Source: Magnetospirillum sp. (GTDB lineage Bacteria; Pseudomonadota; Alphaproteobacteria; CACIAM-22H2). Taken from it: DNA of 64,000 nucleotides. Positions 40,860 through 52,400 of this stretch are shown here, in pieces. The position numbers and the translations under genes were made by a program. The notes below the pieces were generated by a model, which saw nothing but the letters and a program-made list of their open reading frames with translations, searched no databases and was not told where the DNA came from. The stretch spans positions 62,001 through 126,000 of the forward strand of contig JAPZUA010000005.1 in NCBI GenBank assembly GCA_027532905.1, written 5' to 3'. Positions within the stretch are counted from its first letter, which is position 1; each line of letters opens with the position of its first letter.

Positions 40860-41135
40860 ATGGTGCCATTCGTCTGGAAACCGGCGCATTCGTTTGCCGC
40901 CATCGCCGTATGCACGATGGGCGGCGTGCTTGGCACGCTCGCAGCGTGGCTGCAAAGCCCGATATACCGCTACTGCCAGAGTTTTTCCGGCTTGCGCCTG
41001 CCGGGCTGCACGCGTGCCGCCTTCGGCGGCATCCCGAAACTGGCGCTTTATTGGTACTGGCCGCTGTTCGGCATCGCGGTCTTCGGCATCGCTTTCTACA
41101 TCGTGATGCGCCTGCGCGCGGCTACTTCTCGCTAA
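40860..41135 (+). CDS. Small two-helix membrane protein (orf91)
   Basis: The 91-residue product starts MVPFVWKPAHSFAAIAVCTM and has two probable membrane helices (about 10-32 and 60-84) flanking a loop with two cysteines (YRYCQ, PGCTR). AGAAAGG lies about 10 bases before the ATG. I do not recognise a family. It lies alone between copA (divergent) and the HlyD-like gene, whose end it overlaps by 14 bases on the opposite strand. Confidence 0.65.
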   Translation: MVPFVWKPAHSFAAIAVCTMGGVLGTLAAWLQSPIYRYCQSFSGLRLPGCTRAAFGGIPKLALYWYWPLFGIAVFGIAFYIVMRLRAATSR

Positions 41136-42453
41136 AAGCCTGGTCGAGGGCGCGGTAGACCGGATTGAGCATGTAGCGCAGCACGCTGCGCTCGTCGGTT
41201 TTGATGTCAGCCAGCACGGTCATGCCCGGCAGCAGCGGATTGCGCGCCGGATCGTCGCCTGCGTAGCTTTTGTCGAGGCTGATGACCGCTTTGTAGTAGG
41301 TGCGTCCTTGCGGATCGACGAGGGTCGAGGCCGACAGGCTCGTGAGCGTGCCCGGCACGCTGCCAAAGCGCGCGAAGTCGTAAGTCGAGATCTTGACTGC
41401 GACCGGCTGGCTGATGCGCACCTGGCCGATATCGTTGGGCGGCAGGCGCGCTTCGACGACGAGTTCGCGGCCGATCGGCACCACTTCGAGCAGCGTGCCG
41501 CCGGGCGGCAGCACGCCGCGCTCGCTGCGCACGCGCATTTCCTTGACCACGCCGCGCACCGGCGACAGCACCTTGGTGCGCGCGACCCGGTCGTCGAGGC
41601 GCACGCGCGCCTCCTCGACCTGGCGCAGTTCGGCCGTGACGCTGCCTACTTCGCGCATTGCGTCGGCCGAAAGGCGGCTGTCGAGTTCGATCAGACGCTG
41701 CTCGGCCTCGGCGACCGCTTCGCGCGCACGCCCGATATTGACGGTCGCGGTCGAAAGCTCGCCCTGCACGCGGTTCATTTCGCGCTGCACGTCGAGCAGC
41801 GTGATGCGCGAATTGAGGCCCTGGTCGGTCAGGCGCTGGCGCATGCCGAGCGCTTCGTTGGTGATTTCGATCTGGCGCTCGAGCGTGCGGCGCTGGCTCA
41901 GCAGCGCTTCGAGATCCGCACGCCTGCCGCCGAGCTGACGTTCGAGGACCACGCGTTGGCTCGTGCGCGCGCGCTCCTGCGTGCGCAGGATCGCCGCTTG
42001 GTCGGCCGAAAGGCCTGTTTCGGTCGCCTCGGCAAGCGTGGCCACGCGGCCCTCGGCGAAGGCGCGCAGGCGCTCGGCCTGCAGGCGCAAGCTTGCCTCG
42101 CGCGAGGCGAGCTGATCGCGCTCGGCGGTCGCGGCCGTCGCGTCGATTTCGACCAGCAGCTGGCCTTCTTCCACGATGTCGCCTTCGCGCACCAGAATGT
42201 GTGCGACGATGCCGCCTTCGAGATGCTGCACAAGCTGCACGCTGCCGGCCGGCACGATCTCGCCGGGGCCTTGGGCGATCTGCGCGACGTTCGTGTAGGC
42301 CGCCCACGCGACGGCACCGCCCACCAGGGCCGCGATCAGCCACACAGCCGCGCGCATGAGCCACGGGGCCCCGCCCTCTTCGAGGTGGATCGCGAGGGTG
42401 AGATAGCGGATGCGGGCAGGATCGGCCCGCAACGCGGTCGAGGGCAGCGTCAT
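41122..42453 (-). CDS. Type I secretion periplasmic adaptor (HlyD/PrtE family)
   Basis: A membrane fusion protein linking an inner-membrane ABC exporter to a TolC-like channel. The 443-residue product has a short cytoplasmic N-terminus, one membrane helix (about 35-57), the lipoyl half-motif GPGEIVPAGSVQLVQHLEGG, a long coiled-coil hairpin (about 105-290), and the C-terminal beta-barrel with VPIGRELVVEARLPPNDIG. The ATG overlaps the stop of the upstream ABC gene as ATGA. No tolC-like gene is in the window. Confidence 0.93.
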   Translation of the reverse strand: MTLPSTALRADPARIRYLTLAIHLEEGGAPWLMRAAVWLIAALVGGAVAWAAYTNVAQIAQGPGEIVPAGSVQLVQHLEGGIVAHILVREGDIVEEGQLLVEIDATAATAERDQLASREASLRLQAERLRAFAEGRVATLAEATETGLSADQAAILRTQERARTSQRVVLERQLGGRRADLEALLSQRRTLERQIEITNEALGMRQRLTDQGLNSRITLLDVQREMNRVQGELSTATVNIGRAREAVAEAEQRLIELDSRLSADAMREVGSVTAELRQVEEARVRLDDRVARTKVLSPVRGVVKEMRVRSERGVLPPGGTLLEVVPIGRELVVEARLPPNDIGQVRISQPVAVKISTYDFARFGSVPGTLTSLSASTLVDPQGRTYYKAVISLDKSYAGDDPARNPLLPGMTVLADIKTDERSVLRYMLNPVYRALDQAFSEK

Positions 42454-44630
42454 CGAATGGCTCCGGGAACCGAGGCGGATGGGTTGGCGCGCATCTGCAC
42501 GATGCGGCCGCCGTCGAACGTGGCGACGCGGTCGCACAGCGCAAGATGGCTGGGGCGGTGGGAAATCAGAATGATCGTCTGTTTGCCCTTGCGCCGCTGC
42601 AGGGCTGCAATGAGGGCTGCGTCGCCATTCGTGTCGAGCCACTGGCCGGGTTCGTCGAGCAGCAGAACCGCAGCCGGCCGCAGGAACACGCGCGCCAAGG
42701 CGATGCGCTGCAGGAGGCCGGCCGGCAGGCCGCTTGCCCCCTGGTCGCCGAGCTGCGTGTCGAGCCCGTCTTTGAGGGCCAGCACCTCTTCAAGGCCGCC
42801 CGCTTCGGCCAAAGCCGCATGCAGATCGGGCGTGCTCGCCGTAGGGGCTGCGAGACGCAGGTTCTGGGCGATCGTGCCGTAGAAGAGATGGCGGCTTTGC
42901 GGCGCATACGCAATCGCCAGGCGCAGCTCGGCCGGCGTCATCTGGCGGATGTCGAGCCCGTCGAGCTGGACCGTGCCGGCTTGCGGCTGGTAGAGGCCCA
43001 TCATCACTTTGAGGGCGGTCGATTTGCCCGCACCCGAGTGGCCGGCAAAACCCACCATCTCGCCCGGTTTCGCCACGAAATCCACACCGAGCAAGGCGGG
43101 CTCGGCTTCGGCGCGGTAGCGCAGCGACACGCGATTGAGGGCGATCTGGCCGCGGAACACGCGCTGGACGACGGCCGGCGTGGCACGGTCGGTGAGTTCC
43201 GGGCGCAGGCGCAGCAGCTGGTCGATCTGTGCGAGGCTCTGGCGGATCTGCGTGAGGCGCGACAGGGCCGCAATGCCGACCTGCAGCGGCGACAGCACGC
43301 GCCAAGTGAGCGCCATTGTCGCGACGAGCGCGCCCACCGACATTTGCGCGTCGATGATGCGGGCGGCTCCCCACACGAGCACGATGGCGCCCGCCAGCAT
43401 CGTGAGGCCTTGCGAAAACGTCTGCAGCACCGCGTTTGTGGCCTGCACCTTGCGCCCCTCGCCGACAGCCGAGGCCGACGCGGCGCGGTAGCGCTCGAGC
43501 CACGCATCGGCACCGCCGATCTGCTTGATGGCGCGCAAGTTCGACACGATTTCGACCGACAGCGCATGGCGCTGGCTGCGCGCCTTGCTGGCGCGCAGCG
43601 AGGGTGCTTGCAGCAGCATCGACCCGAGATAACCCGACACGACCAAGAGCAAGCCCAGCACCAGCGGCACCCATACGAGCGGCCCGCCGAGCAGGCCGAT
43701 CGCGATCAGGAACACGAACAGGAACGGCAGATCGAGCGCAACACCTGCGAGCGGGCCGTTGAAAAACTCGCGTACGGACTCGAATTCCTTGAGGCGTGCG
43801 AGCTGCGTGCCGACAGGTGCCCCTTCGAGATACTGCGTGGGCAGCCGCAGGAGATGGCGCAGCACGGCAACCGAAATCAAACGCTCGATGCGGGCCCCCA
43901 CATAGGCCAGCAGACGGCCGCGCAGCAGGCGCATGAGGAAATCGAACAGGAACACGACTGCCATGCCGACGGCGAGCGAGAGCAGCAATTCGCGCGATTG
44001 CGTGCCGACGACCTTGTCGAACACCGCCATCGAAAACAGCGGGAAAGCGAGGGCAAGCAGATCGGTGAACAATGTGAGCAGCGCAAGCTGGCCCAGAATG
44101 GGACGGAAACGCTGCAGCAGGCGCGACATGAACGAGGCTTGGGCCGCGTTCTCTTCGCGCGAAGTCTCGATCGTCTCGATCAGATAGATCGAGCCCAGCG
44201 GCACGTCGGCCGCCAGCACCTCGCGCTCTTCGCCCGCATGCGCGTCGAACACGCGCATATGCGGCCCCTCGCGCGACAAAAGCACGCGCGGCGCCCCCGA
44301 CGGGCTCACATGCAGGCACGGCAGCAATCGCGGATCGATTTCGTCGGGCCGCTTTTTGTAGGGCTTGGTCGCGAAGGAGAGTTCGGCCAGCACGTTGCGC
44401 AAACCGTCGAGATCGAGATTGGCGGCGAAATGCGGCAGCGCTTCGACGATCACGCGCGGATCGCCGCGCCAGCCGAGCGCGTTCAGAAGCGGCATCAGGC
44501 ACGCGGTGAAAGGCGAATGCGCCTGGAACGCTTCGAGCCTGCCCTGGCGCAGTTCCTCGGCCAGCGGATCGGCGCGCACGACAGCGATGTCGGGCCGCGT
44601 GCGTTGCGGCAGGGCGACGGGCTCGCTCAT
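42450..44630 (-). CDS. Type I secretion ABC exporter with N-terminal C39-like domain
   Basis: The 726-residue product has an N-terminal domain (about 1-155) resembling the peptidase-like domain of RTX exporters but without the catalytic Cys-His pattern, a six-helix membrane domain (about 170-450) and a nucleotide-binding domain. Walker A GHSGAGKST is intact, Walker B VLLLDEP and H-loop ISHRPS are intact, but the signature is SGLPAG instead of LSGGQ and the D-loop reads GQWLD. It probably pairs with the next ABC subunit (stop and start overlap as ATGA) to export the RTX protein encoded divergently. Confidence 0.92.
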   Translation of the reverse strand: MSEPVALPQRTRPDIAVVRADPLAEELRQGRLEAFQAHSPFTACLMPLLNALGWRGDPRVIVEALPHFAANLDLDGLRNVLAELSFATKPYKKRPDEIDPRLLPCLHVSPSGAPRVLLSREGPHMRVFDAHAGEEREVLAADVPLGSIYLIETIETSREENAAQASFMSRLLQRFRPILGQLALLTLFTDLLALAFPLFSMAVFDKVVGTQSRELLLSLAVGMAVVFLFDFLMRLLRGRLLAYVGARIERLISVAVLRHLLRLPTQYLEGAPVGTQLARLKEFESVREFFNGPLAGVALDLPFLFVFLIAIGLLGGPLVWVPLVLGLLLVVSGYLGSMLLQAPSLRASKARSQRHALSVEIVSNLRAIKQIGGADAWLERYRAASASAVGEGRKVQATNAVLQTFSQGLTMLAGAIVLVWGAARIIDAQMSVGALVATMALTWRVLSPLQVGIAALSRLTQIRQSLAQIDQLLRLRPELTDRATPAVVQRVFRGQIALNRVSLRYRAEAEPALLGVDFVAKPGEMVGFAGHSGAGKSTALKVMMGLYQPQAGTVQLDGLDIRQMTPAELRLAIAYAPQSRHLFYGTIAQNLRLAAPTASTPDLHAALAEAGGLEEVLALKDGLDTQLGDQGASGLPAGLLQRIALARVFLRPAAVLLLDEPGQWLDTNGDAALIAALQRRKGKQTIILISHRPSHLALCDRVATFDGGRIVQMRANPSASVPGAIR

Positions 44631-46285
44631 GCGGACCCTCGCGGGCGTTCGTGGAAGCGGCCGTCGCGCAATTCGAGCACGCGGTCGGCGATGCGCAAGA
44701 CCGAGGGCTGGTAGCTTACCAGCACCAGCGTGCTGCGGCCTTTGAGTTCGCGCAGCATCTGCAAAAGCCGATCGTTCGAATCGTGGTCGAGGCTGTTGTT
44801 GCTTTCATCGAACAGCACGATGCGCGGCGCATCGGCCAATGCGCGCACGATCGCAATACGCTGGCGCACGCCGCCCGGCAGCGCTTCGGGATCGCCCAGT
44901 TCGGTCTCGTAGCCCTGCGGCTGGGCGGCGACAAACGCGTCGAGCCCGAGGCGGGCCGATACGTCGAGGGCGGCGTCCACGATCGGGCCGCGGCGGAACA
45001 TCGTCAGATTGTCGATGAGACGGCCTTGGAACACGACACCATGGCGCGGCAGAATGCCGATCTCGGCGGGTCCGGGGCGCGCATCGTCGGCTTTGAGCAC
45101 GGCGCCGTCATACGCGATCGTGCCCGCTTGCGGGCGCACGAGCCCGGCCAGAAGCGACAGCACGGTCGAGCGGCCCGTCCCGTTGGTGCCGACGATCGCC
45201 ACACATTCGCCCGCCTTGATCGAAAGATCGGCGTCTTTGAGGATCGTGCGGCCGGGGCCGTAGCCGAAATCCACACCGCGCAGCTCGATCGCACCGGCCG
45301 CGACGCGCACTGCGCGCGCCTCGCCCGCGACCGGCTCCTGCGGCAGTTCGGCCAAGGCTTGCAGCCGTGCGCGTGCGTTGCGGATGCTCTGGTAGTTGGT
45401 CCAGATGCCCATCGCGCGCATCAACGGCTGCAAGGTGCGCCCGGCGAGCAACGAGCAGCAGGCGAGCTGGCCCACCGTGAGATCGCCGTCGATCACCTGC
45501 AATGCGCCGTAGCCGAGCACGGCCACGACCGCGAGGTTCGAGAACAGCATCCCGAGCGTTTGCGACAGGCTGGAGAGATTGGTGACGCGGTGCGCCCCCG
45601 CCGCCGCCTGGTCCATCAGGCGTTCGTAGCGGCGCATCATCTGGCGCTCCATCGTCAACGCCTTGACGGTGGTGACGCCGGTCAAAACTTCGATCATGAA
45701 GCTGATGCGGCGGTCGTCCGATTGCGCGCGCGCGGCGATCGCACTGCGCAGGAATCCGGCCACGCCGAGGGCCGCCACCGCAAACGCCGCGAATACGGCC
45801 GCCACGACCCAAACGAGCGAGCCGCCGATGACCCAGATAAGCCCTGCGAAAATCAGCGCAAACGGCAGATCGACGAAAATCGTCGCGCCTTGATTGGCGT
45901 AGAACTCGCGAAGGCGATCGACCGCCCCCAGCCGCTCAAGCTGCGTGCCGGCCGAATCGCGCGATACGGCAACATACTCGGCATTGAGCAGGCGGCCGAT
46001 CGCGGCACACCCAACCGCATGCTCGAAGCGCGCACCCGCCCAACTCGTCAGCATGTTGCGCGCGCCGCGCAAAATCCCTTCGCCAACCAGAATTGTCGCC
46101 AGCAGCAGCACCAGCAAAGCGAGCGTGTCGCTGGCGGCATTCGGGATCACGCGGTCGTAGATCTGCAGCGTGAAAATCGGCAACGCCACGCCGAACAGAT
46201 TGAGGGCAAGCGAAGCGACCAAAAGCGTCGGGTTTAGCGCCATGCCGAGCCCGGCGCCCATCGGTATGCGATCAAATTGAGCCAT
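44627..46285 (-). CDS. Type I secretion ABC exporter partner with degenerate ATP site
   Basis: The 552-residue product lacks an N-terminal accessory domain and has a membrane domain (about 20-300) followed by a nucleotide-binding domain. Walker A reads GTNGTGRST, with Arg in place of the invariant Lys; the H-loop reads VSYQPS with Tyr instead of His; Walker B FDES and a near-normal signature LPGGVRQ are kept. The pattern fits the non-catalytic partner of a heterodimeric exporter. It is the first gene of the three-gene operon, 158 bases from the divergent RTX gene. Confidence 0.9.
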   Translation of the reverse strand: MAQFDRIPMGAGLGMALNPTLLVASLALNLFGVALPIFTLQIYDRVIPNAASDTLALLVLLLATILVGEGILRGARNMLTSWAGARFEHAVGCAAIGRLLNAEYVAVSRDSAGTQLERLGAVDRLREFYANQGATIFVDLPFALIFAGLIWVIGGSLVWVVAAVFAAFAVAALGVAGFLRSAIAARAQSDDRRISFMIEVLTGVTTVKALTMERQMMRRYERLMDQAAAGAHRVTNLSSLSQTLGMLFSNLAVVAVLGYGALQVIDGDLTVGQLACCSLLAGRTLQPLMRAMGIWTNYQSIRNARARLQALAELPQEPVAGEARAVRVAAGAIELRGVDFGYGPGRTILKDADLSIKAGECVAIVGTNGTGRSTVLSLLAGLVRPQAGTIAYDGAVLKADDARPGPAEIGILPRHGVVFQGRLIDNLTMFRRGPIVDAALDVSARLGLDAFVAAQPQGYETELGDPEALPGGVRQRIAIVRALADAPRIVLFDESNNSLDHDSNDRLLQMLRELKGRSTLVLVSYQPSVLRIADRVLELRDGRFHERPRGSA

Positions 46286-46443
46286 TGCGCGCGCGACGTC
46301 TCCCCCGGCCAGCCGCTGCGACGCGGCGGCCTGATTCTTCAGGCGAGCATTATAATGACTGATAATTTCGCTGGACTCAAACTTAAAAAAAGACGATAAT
46401 TTTAGTTATCAGAATTTATCCATTAATATCAATACTCTGCAGA
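46286..46443. promoter_or_regulatory. AT-rich divergent control region between secretion operon and RTX gene
   Basis: The 158-base gap is far richer in A+T than its surroundings from 46340 onward. It holds a perfect TATAAT (46351-46356) without a clear -35, and inverted repeats CTGATAA/TTATCAG (46359-46365 and 46406-46412) and GATAA/TTATC (46395-46410). These are candidates for promoter and operator of either side. Confidence 0.45.
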
Positions 46444-49400
46444 ATGCGTGAGGATATGGCTGACCCTAAATCGACGGTGATTGCCGATGAAGCCCTGGCG
46501 ACGGCGCAAAGCGCCGGTCTGACCCCCGCTTTACCCCTTCAGCCGCAGGCAACCCCGGCACCGCCGCCCGCCTCGATCATCGCGACCAACGCAACCGGAA
46601 TGGGTTCTGTCCATTACGGCACATTGATGGGCGACGAGCGCAGCTTCGCACCCGCGCCGCCCGTCAATGACGGCCCAGCCATCGTCGCCAGCACCATTCA
46701 GATCGCGCAAGCGACGGCGCTTCAGGGGACAACGGCCGATGACAGCGCCGCCGCCAACACTTCACTGGCGACCGGCGACCGGCTTGCGACCAATCTGGAA
46801 TCGACGCTGCAAACCGCCCAGATGCGCGGCCCGACGCGCGATGCGGAGAGTGCTGCGCGCGCGACCGGGCCTGATGCGACCGCCGCAATCCCGAATGCCG
46901 ACACGCCGCAAGGCGCGCCTGCGGCCCCAGGTGCCGGCCCCGAGACGATTGCCGCCCCCACGCTTGCGAATGCGCCCGCCGACGCGGCCGCACGGGCAGC
47001 AACGAACCCAACCGCTACCGCCAATGCGCGCGCAGGCAGCGATACGACGGCAGCGCGGCCCGTTTCCGATGCCCCCGCACCAGCCGCTGCACCGGCACGC
47101 GCCGAACCGCTCGCAACCAACACAACGCCGACGGAACCGACCGAAACGGTCGCCGCCGCACCGCTCGACCTCGCCGCCGCAGCGCCGACGCTACAGCTTG
47201 CAAACGCGCACGGCACCGAAGATAGCCAAGTCGCCCTCGATGTGCGGGCAGCACTTGGTGACGCCGACGGGTCGGAGTCGCTAAGCGTCACGATTTCGGG
47301 CGTGCCCGCCGGCAGCAGCTTGAGTGCCGGCATCGACAATGGCGACGGCTCGTGGACGCTTTCCGCGAGCGATCTTGCCGGGCTCGCTTTCGTGCCGCCC
47401 GCCGACGGTTCGGGCCGCTACACGCTGAGCGTGGAAGCACGCGCAACCGAGTCGGCCAGCGGCGACGCGGCGACAAGCACCGGCACGCTCTATGTCGATA
47501 TCGACAGCGTTGCCGACCAACCGACCGCCGTTTCGATCGCCGTTCAAAGTGCAAGCGGCAGCGACACGGTTTTTGTAAACGGCGAGACCGGCAGGGTCAC
47601 GCTCGGCGCACAGTTCAACGACAATGACGGTTCGCAGACCCACAGCGCGACCGTCACGGTGCCGGACAAGCTCATCGTGACCGATGCGGCCGGCGGGATC
47701 TGGACGCCCGGCACGGACGGAACGGGCGGCACCATCGATTTCAGCGCCGTCGTCGGATCCGACGGGCGCCTCGATGCGACCTTCCAAGTGCGCGCGGCCG
47801 ACACGATCCCGGCAGCGGCAATCGGCGGCTTCGCCTTCACCGCAAACTCAGCCGAAGCGGGCGGTGCAACTACATCGGCGAGCCAAACCGCGGCGGCCTC
47901 GGTTGCGACCGGCGCCTTGGCCGTCGACGGTACCGTCGGCAGCGACAATTTCGTCGACAGCGTGCGCAGCGAGGCCTTCGACGGCGGTGCGGGAAGCGAT
48001 ACAATCAGCTACGCCGCCGCAAGCGATTCCGTCGTCGTCGATCTTGCGACAGGGACGGGCAATCGCGGCGACAGCTACGCGAACATCGAAAACGTCACCG
48101 GCGGCAGCGGTGCCGATACGCTCACCGGCGACGCGAACGCCAACATGCTCAGCGGCGGTGCGGGCGACGATGTTCTCGCAGGCGGCGGCGGGGCCGACAC
48201 GCTGATTGGCGGCAGCGGGATCGACACCGCAAGCTTCGCCGATCAGACAGCAGCGCTCACCGCGAATCTCGCGACCGGCACCACGAGCACCGGTGCGACA
48301 CTTTCGGGCATCGAGAACATCACCGGCGGCAGCGGTGCCGACACGCTCACCGGCGACATAGGCGCCAACGTGCTTTCCGGCGGTGCGGGCAATGATCTTC
48401 TGTCCGGCGGCGGCGGTGCCGACACGCTGGTCGGCGGTACAGGCAACGACACCGCAAGCTTCGCCGATCAAACAGCAGGTCTTTCCGCGAATCTCGCGAC
48501 CGGTACGACGAGCACCGGCGCCACGCTTTCGGGCATCGAAAATCTGACCGGCGGCAGCGGTGCCGATACGCTCACCGGCGATGCGGGCGCCAATACCCTT
48601 ACCGGCGGCGCTGGCAACGACGTGCTCATCGGCGGCGGCGGCAACGACAGGTTGGTCGGCGGGACCGGCAACGACACAGCGAGCTTCGCCGATCAAACGG
48701 CAGGCCTGACCGCCAGCCTCTTGTCGAGCAATTCCAGCATGGGCGCCACCCTCATCGGGATCGAAAACCTGATCGGCGGCGGCGGTGCCGATACGCTCAC
48801 GGGCAATGCTGGCGCCAACCTCATCGACGGCGGTGCGGGCGACGACATCCTGTCGGGCGGCGGCGGCACCAACCCCGTGCGACCGAGCAATTCGGTCGAT
48901 CCGAACAACGAACCGATCGTCGCCAGCGGGGCCGACACGCTGATCGGCGGAGCCGGCAACGACACCGCGAGCTTCGCCGACCACCGGACGGGCCTTGCCG
49001 CAAACCTTGCGACGGGCACGACAAGCACCGGCGCCACGCTCTCCGGCATCGAAAATCTCACGGGCGGCAGCGCTGCCGACACGCTGACCGGCGATGCGGG
49101 CGCCAATATCCTGACCGGCGGTGCCGGCAACGACACACTTGTCGGCGGCGGCGGGGCCGACACATTGATCGGTGGTACCGGCACCGACACCGCGAGCTTT
49201 GCCGATCAGACGGCAGGCCTTTCCGCGAATCTTGCGACCGGGGCGACGAGTACTGGCGCCACGCTTTCGGGCATCGAGAACGTCACCGGCGGCAGCGGTG
49301 CCGATACGTTAACCGGCGACGCAAATGCCAACGTGCTTGATGGCGGCAGCGGCGACGACCTTCTTTCGGGCGGCGGCGGGGCCGACACGCTTGTTGGCGG

Positions 49401-52400
49401 CAGCGGCACCGACACCGCGAGCTTTGCCACTCAAACGGCGGCGCTCACGGCAAATCTCGCGACCGGTGCAACGAGCGCTGGCGTCACACTCTCGGGCATC
49501 GAGAACCTGACCGGCGGCAGCGGTGCGGATACGCTGACCGGCGACGCAAACGCCAACCTGCTCGACGGCGGCAGCGGCGACGACGTTCTTTCGGGCGGCG
49601 GCGGTGCCGACACGCTTGTTGGCGGCAGCGGCACCGACACAGCGAGCTTTGCCGATCAGACGGCAGGGCTCACCGCAAACCTCGCAACGGGTACGACGAG
49701 CAGCGGCGCCACGCTTTCGGGCATCGAAAACATCACCGGCGGCAGCGGTGCCGACACGCTGACCGGCGACACAAACGCCAACGTGCTGAGCGGCGATGCG
49801 GGCGACGACGTTCTTTCGGGCGGTGGCGGTGCCGACACGCTGATTGGCGGCAGCGGGATCGATACGGCAAGCTTCGCCGACGAAACAGCGAGTGTTTCGG
49901 CCAATCTCACGGCCGGCACCACGAGTACTGGCGCCACATTCTCGGGCATCGAAAATCTCACGGGCGGCAGCGGTGCGGATACGCTGACCGGCGACACGAG
50001 CGCCAACGTGCTGAGCGGCGGTGCTGGCGACGACATTCTGACGGGCGGCGGCGGGGCCGATACATTGATCGGCGGCAGCGGGATCGATACGGCGAGCTTC
50101 GCCGATCAGACCTCGGGCCTTTCCGTCAATCTCGCAGCCGGGGCGACGAGCACTGGCGCCACGCTTTCGGGCATCGAAAATGTCACCGGCGGCAGCGGTG
50201 CGGATGCGCTGACGGGCGACGCGAATGCCAACGTGCTCGTCGGTGGCGCAGGTGCGGACACGCTGGTCGGCGGTGCTGGCCTCGACACCGCGGACTACAG
50301 CGCTTCGGGTGCCGCCGTGACCGTCAATCTTGCGACGGGAACGGGGAGCGGCGGCGATGCGCAAGGCGACGCGCTCGCCACGATCGAGAATCTCGTCGGC
50401 TCCAACTTCGCCGATACGCTGACGGGCGACGCGAACGCCAACGCACTCAGCGGCGGTGCCGGCGACGATACGCTTGCGGGCGGCGCTGGTGCCGACACGC
50501 TGACGGGCGGCAGCGGCACCGACACGGCGAGCTACGCGGCATCGACGGCGGCGGTGAATGCGAACCTTGCGACGGGCACAGGCACGGTCGGCGACGCTGC
50601 GGGCGACGTCTATTCCGGCATCGAAAATCTGACCGGCGGCACGGCCGCCGACATTCTTACCGGCGACGCCAATGCGAATATCCTGACGGGCGGTGCGGGC
50701 AACGACTCGCTTTCGGGCGGCAGCGGCGACGATATTCTGGTCGGCGGTGCGGGTGGCGATACGCTGGTCGGCGGTGCGGGCAGCGACACGGCGAGCTACA
50801 GCGCTTCGGGCGCCGCCGTAACCGTGAACCTTGCCACCGGTGCGGTGTCGGGCGGCGATGCCGCAAGCGACGTATTGTCAGGCATCGAGAATGTCACGGG
50901 CTCGACGCTCGCCGATACGCTGACGGGCGATGCCAACGCCAATATGATCGACGGCGGGGCCGGCAACGATTCGCTGGTCGGCGGTGCGGGCGCCGACACG
51001 ATCATCGGCGGTGCGGGCAGCGACCAGCTCAGCTACGCAGCCTCGACCGCAGGTATATCGGTCAATCTTGCGACGGGCCTTGGCAGCGGCGGCGATGCGG
51101 CCGGCGACGTTTTGTCCGGCATCGAAACAATCGTCGGCTCGACGCTTGCCGATACGCTGACCGGCAGCCTCGGTGCGGATCGCCTCGACGGCAATACCGG
51201 CAACGACATTATTGCGGGCGGTGCGGGTGCGGACACGTTGGTCGGCGGTACCGGCATCGACACGGCCGACTACAGCGCATCGGGCGCTGCCGTCACGGTG
51301 AGCCTCGCGACCGGCACAGGTATTGGCGGCGACGCGCAAGGCGACACGCTGGCCACATTCGAGAACGTCACGGGCTCGGCCTTTGCCGACACGTTGACGG
51401 GCGATACCGCCGCCAACGTGCTCGACGGCGGCGCGGGCAACGACACTTTGATCGGCGGTGCCGGCGCCGACACGCTGACCGGCGGGATCGGTACCGACAC
51501 GGCGAGTTACGCGACTTCGACCGCGTCGGTCGCGGCGAGCCTTGCGACCGGTACGGGGACGGTCGGCGATGCCAACGGCGATCGCTTCTCGGGCATCGAG
51601 AATCTCACGGGCGGCACGGCCGCCGACACGCTGACGGGCGACACCAACGCCAACGTGATCGACGGCGGCGCCGGCAACGATTCGCTGGCGGGCGGTGCGG
51701 GTGCCGACACGCTTATCGGCGGCACGGGCAGCGACCAGATCAGCTACGCGACATCGACGACCGGCGTTTCGGTCAATCTCGCGACGGGCCTCGGGACCGG
51801 CGGCGATGCCGAAGGCGATGTGCTGTCGGGCATCGAGACGGTCGTGGGCTCGAGCCTTGCCGACACGCTGACAGGCAGCACACTCGCCGATCGCCTCGAC
51901 GGCGGGGCGGGCGACGATCTTCTGGTCGGCGGCCTGGGCTCGGACTCGCTGGTCGGCGGTACGGGCATCGACACGGCCGACTACAGCGCATCGACAGCTT
52001 CCGTCACCGTGAGCCTCACGGCCGGTACGGGTGTCGGCGGTACGGCGCAAGGCGACACGCTCGCCACGATCGAAAACGTAACGGGTTCCGCCTTCGCGGA
52101 CACTCTGACGGGCGATGCCAACGCCAACATGCTCAGCGGCGGCGACGGCAACGACACGCTGATCGGCGCCGCCGGTGCGGACACGCTTGTGGGCGGTGCA
52201 GGCACCGACACCGCGAGCTATTCGACCTCGACCGCGGCCGTGACGGCGAATCTCGCGACCGGTACCGGCACGGTGGGCGATGCCAACGGCGACGTGTTCT
52301 CGGGCATCGAAAATCTGACCGGCGGCACGGCCAACGACACTTTGACGGGCGATGCAAACGCCAACGTGATCGACGGCGGGGCCGGCAACGATTCGCTGGT

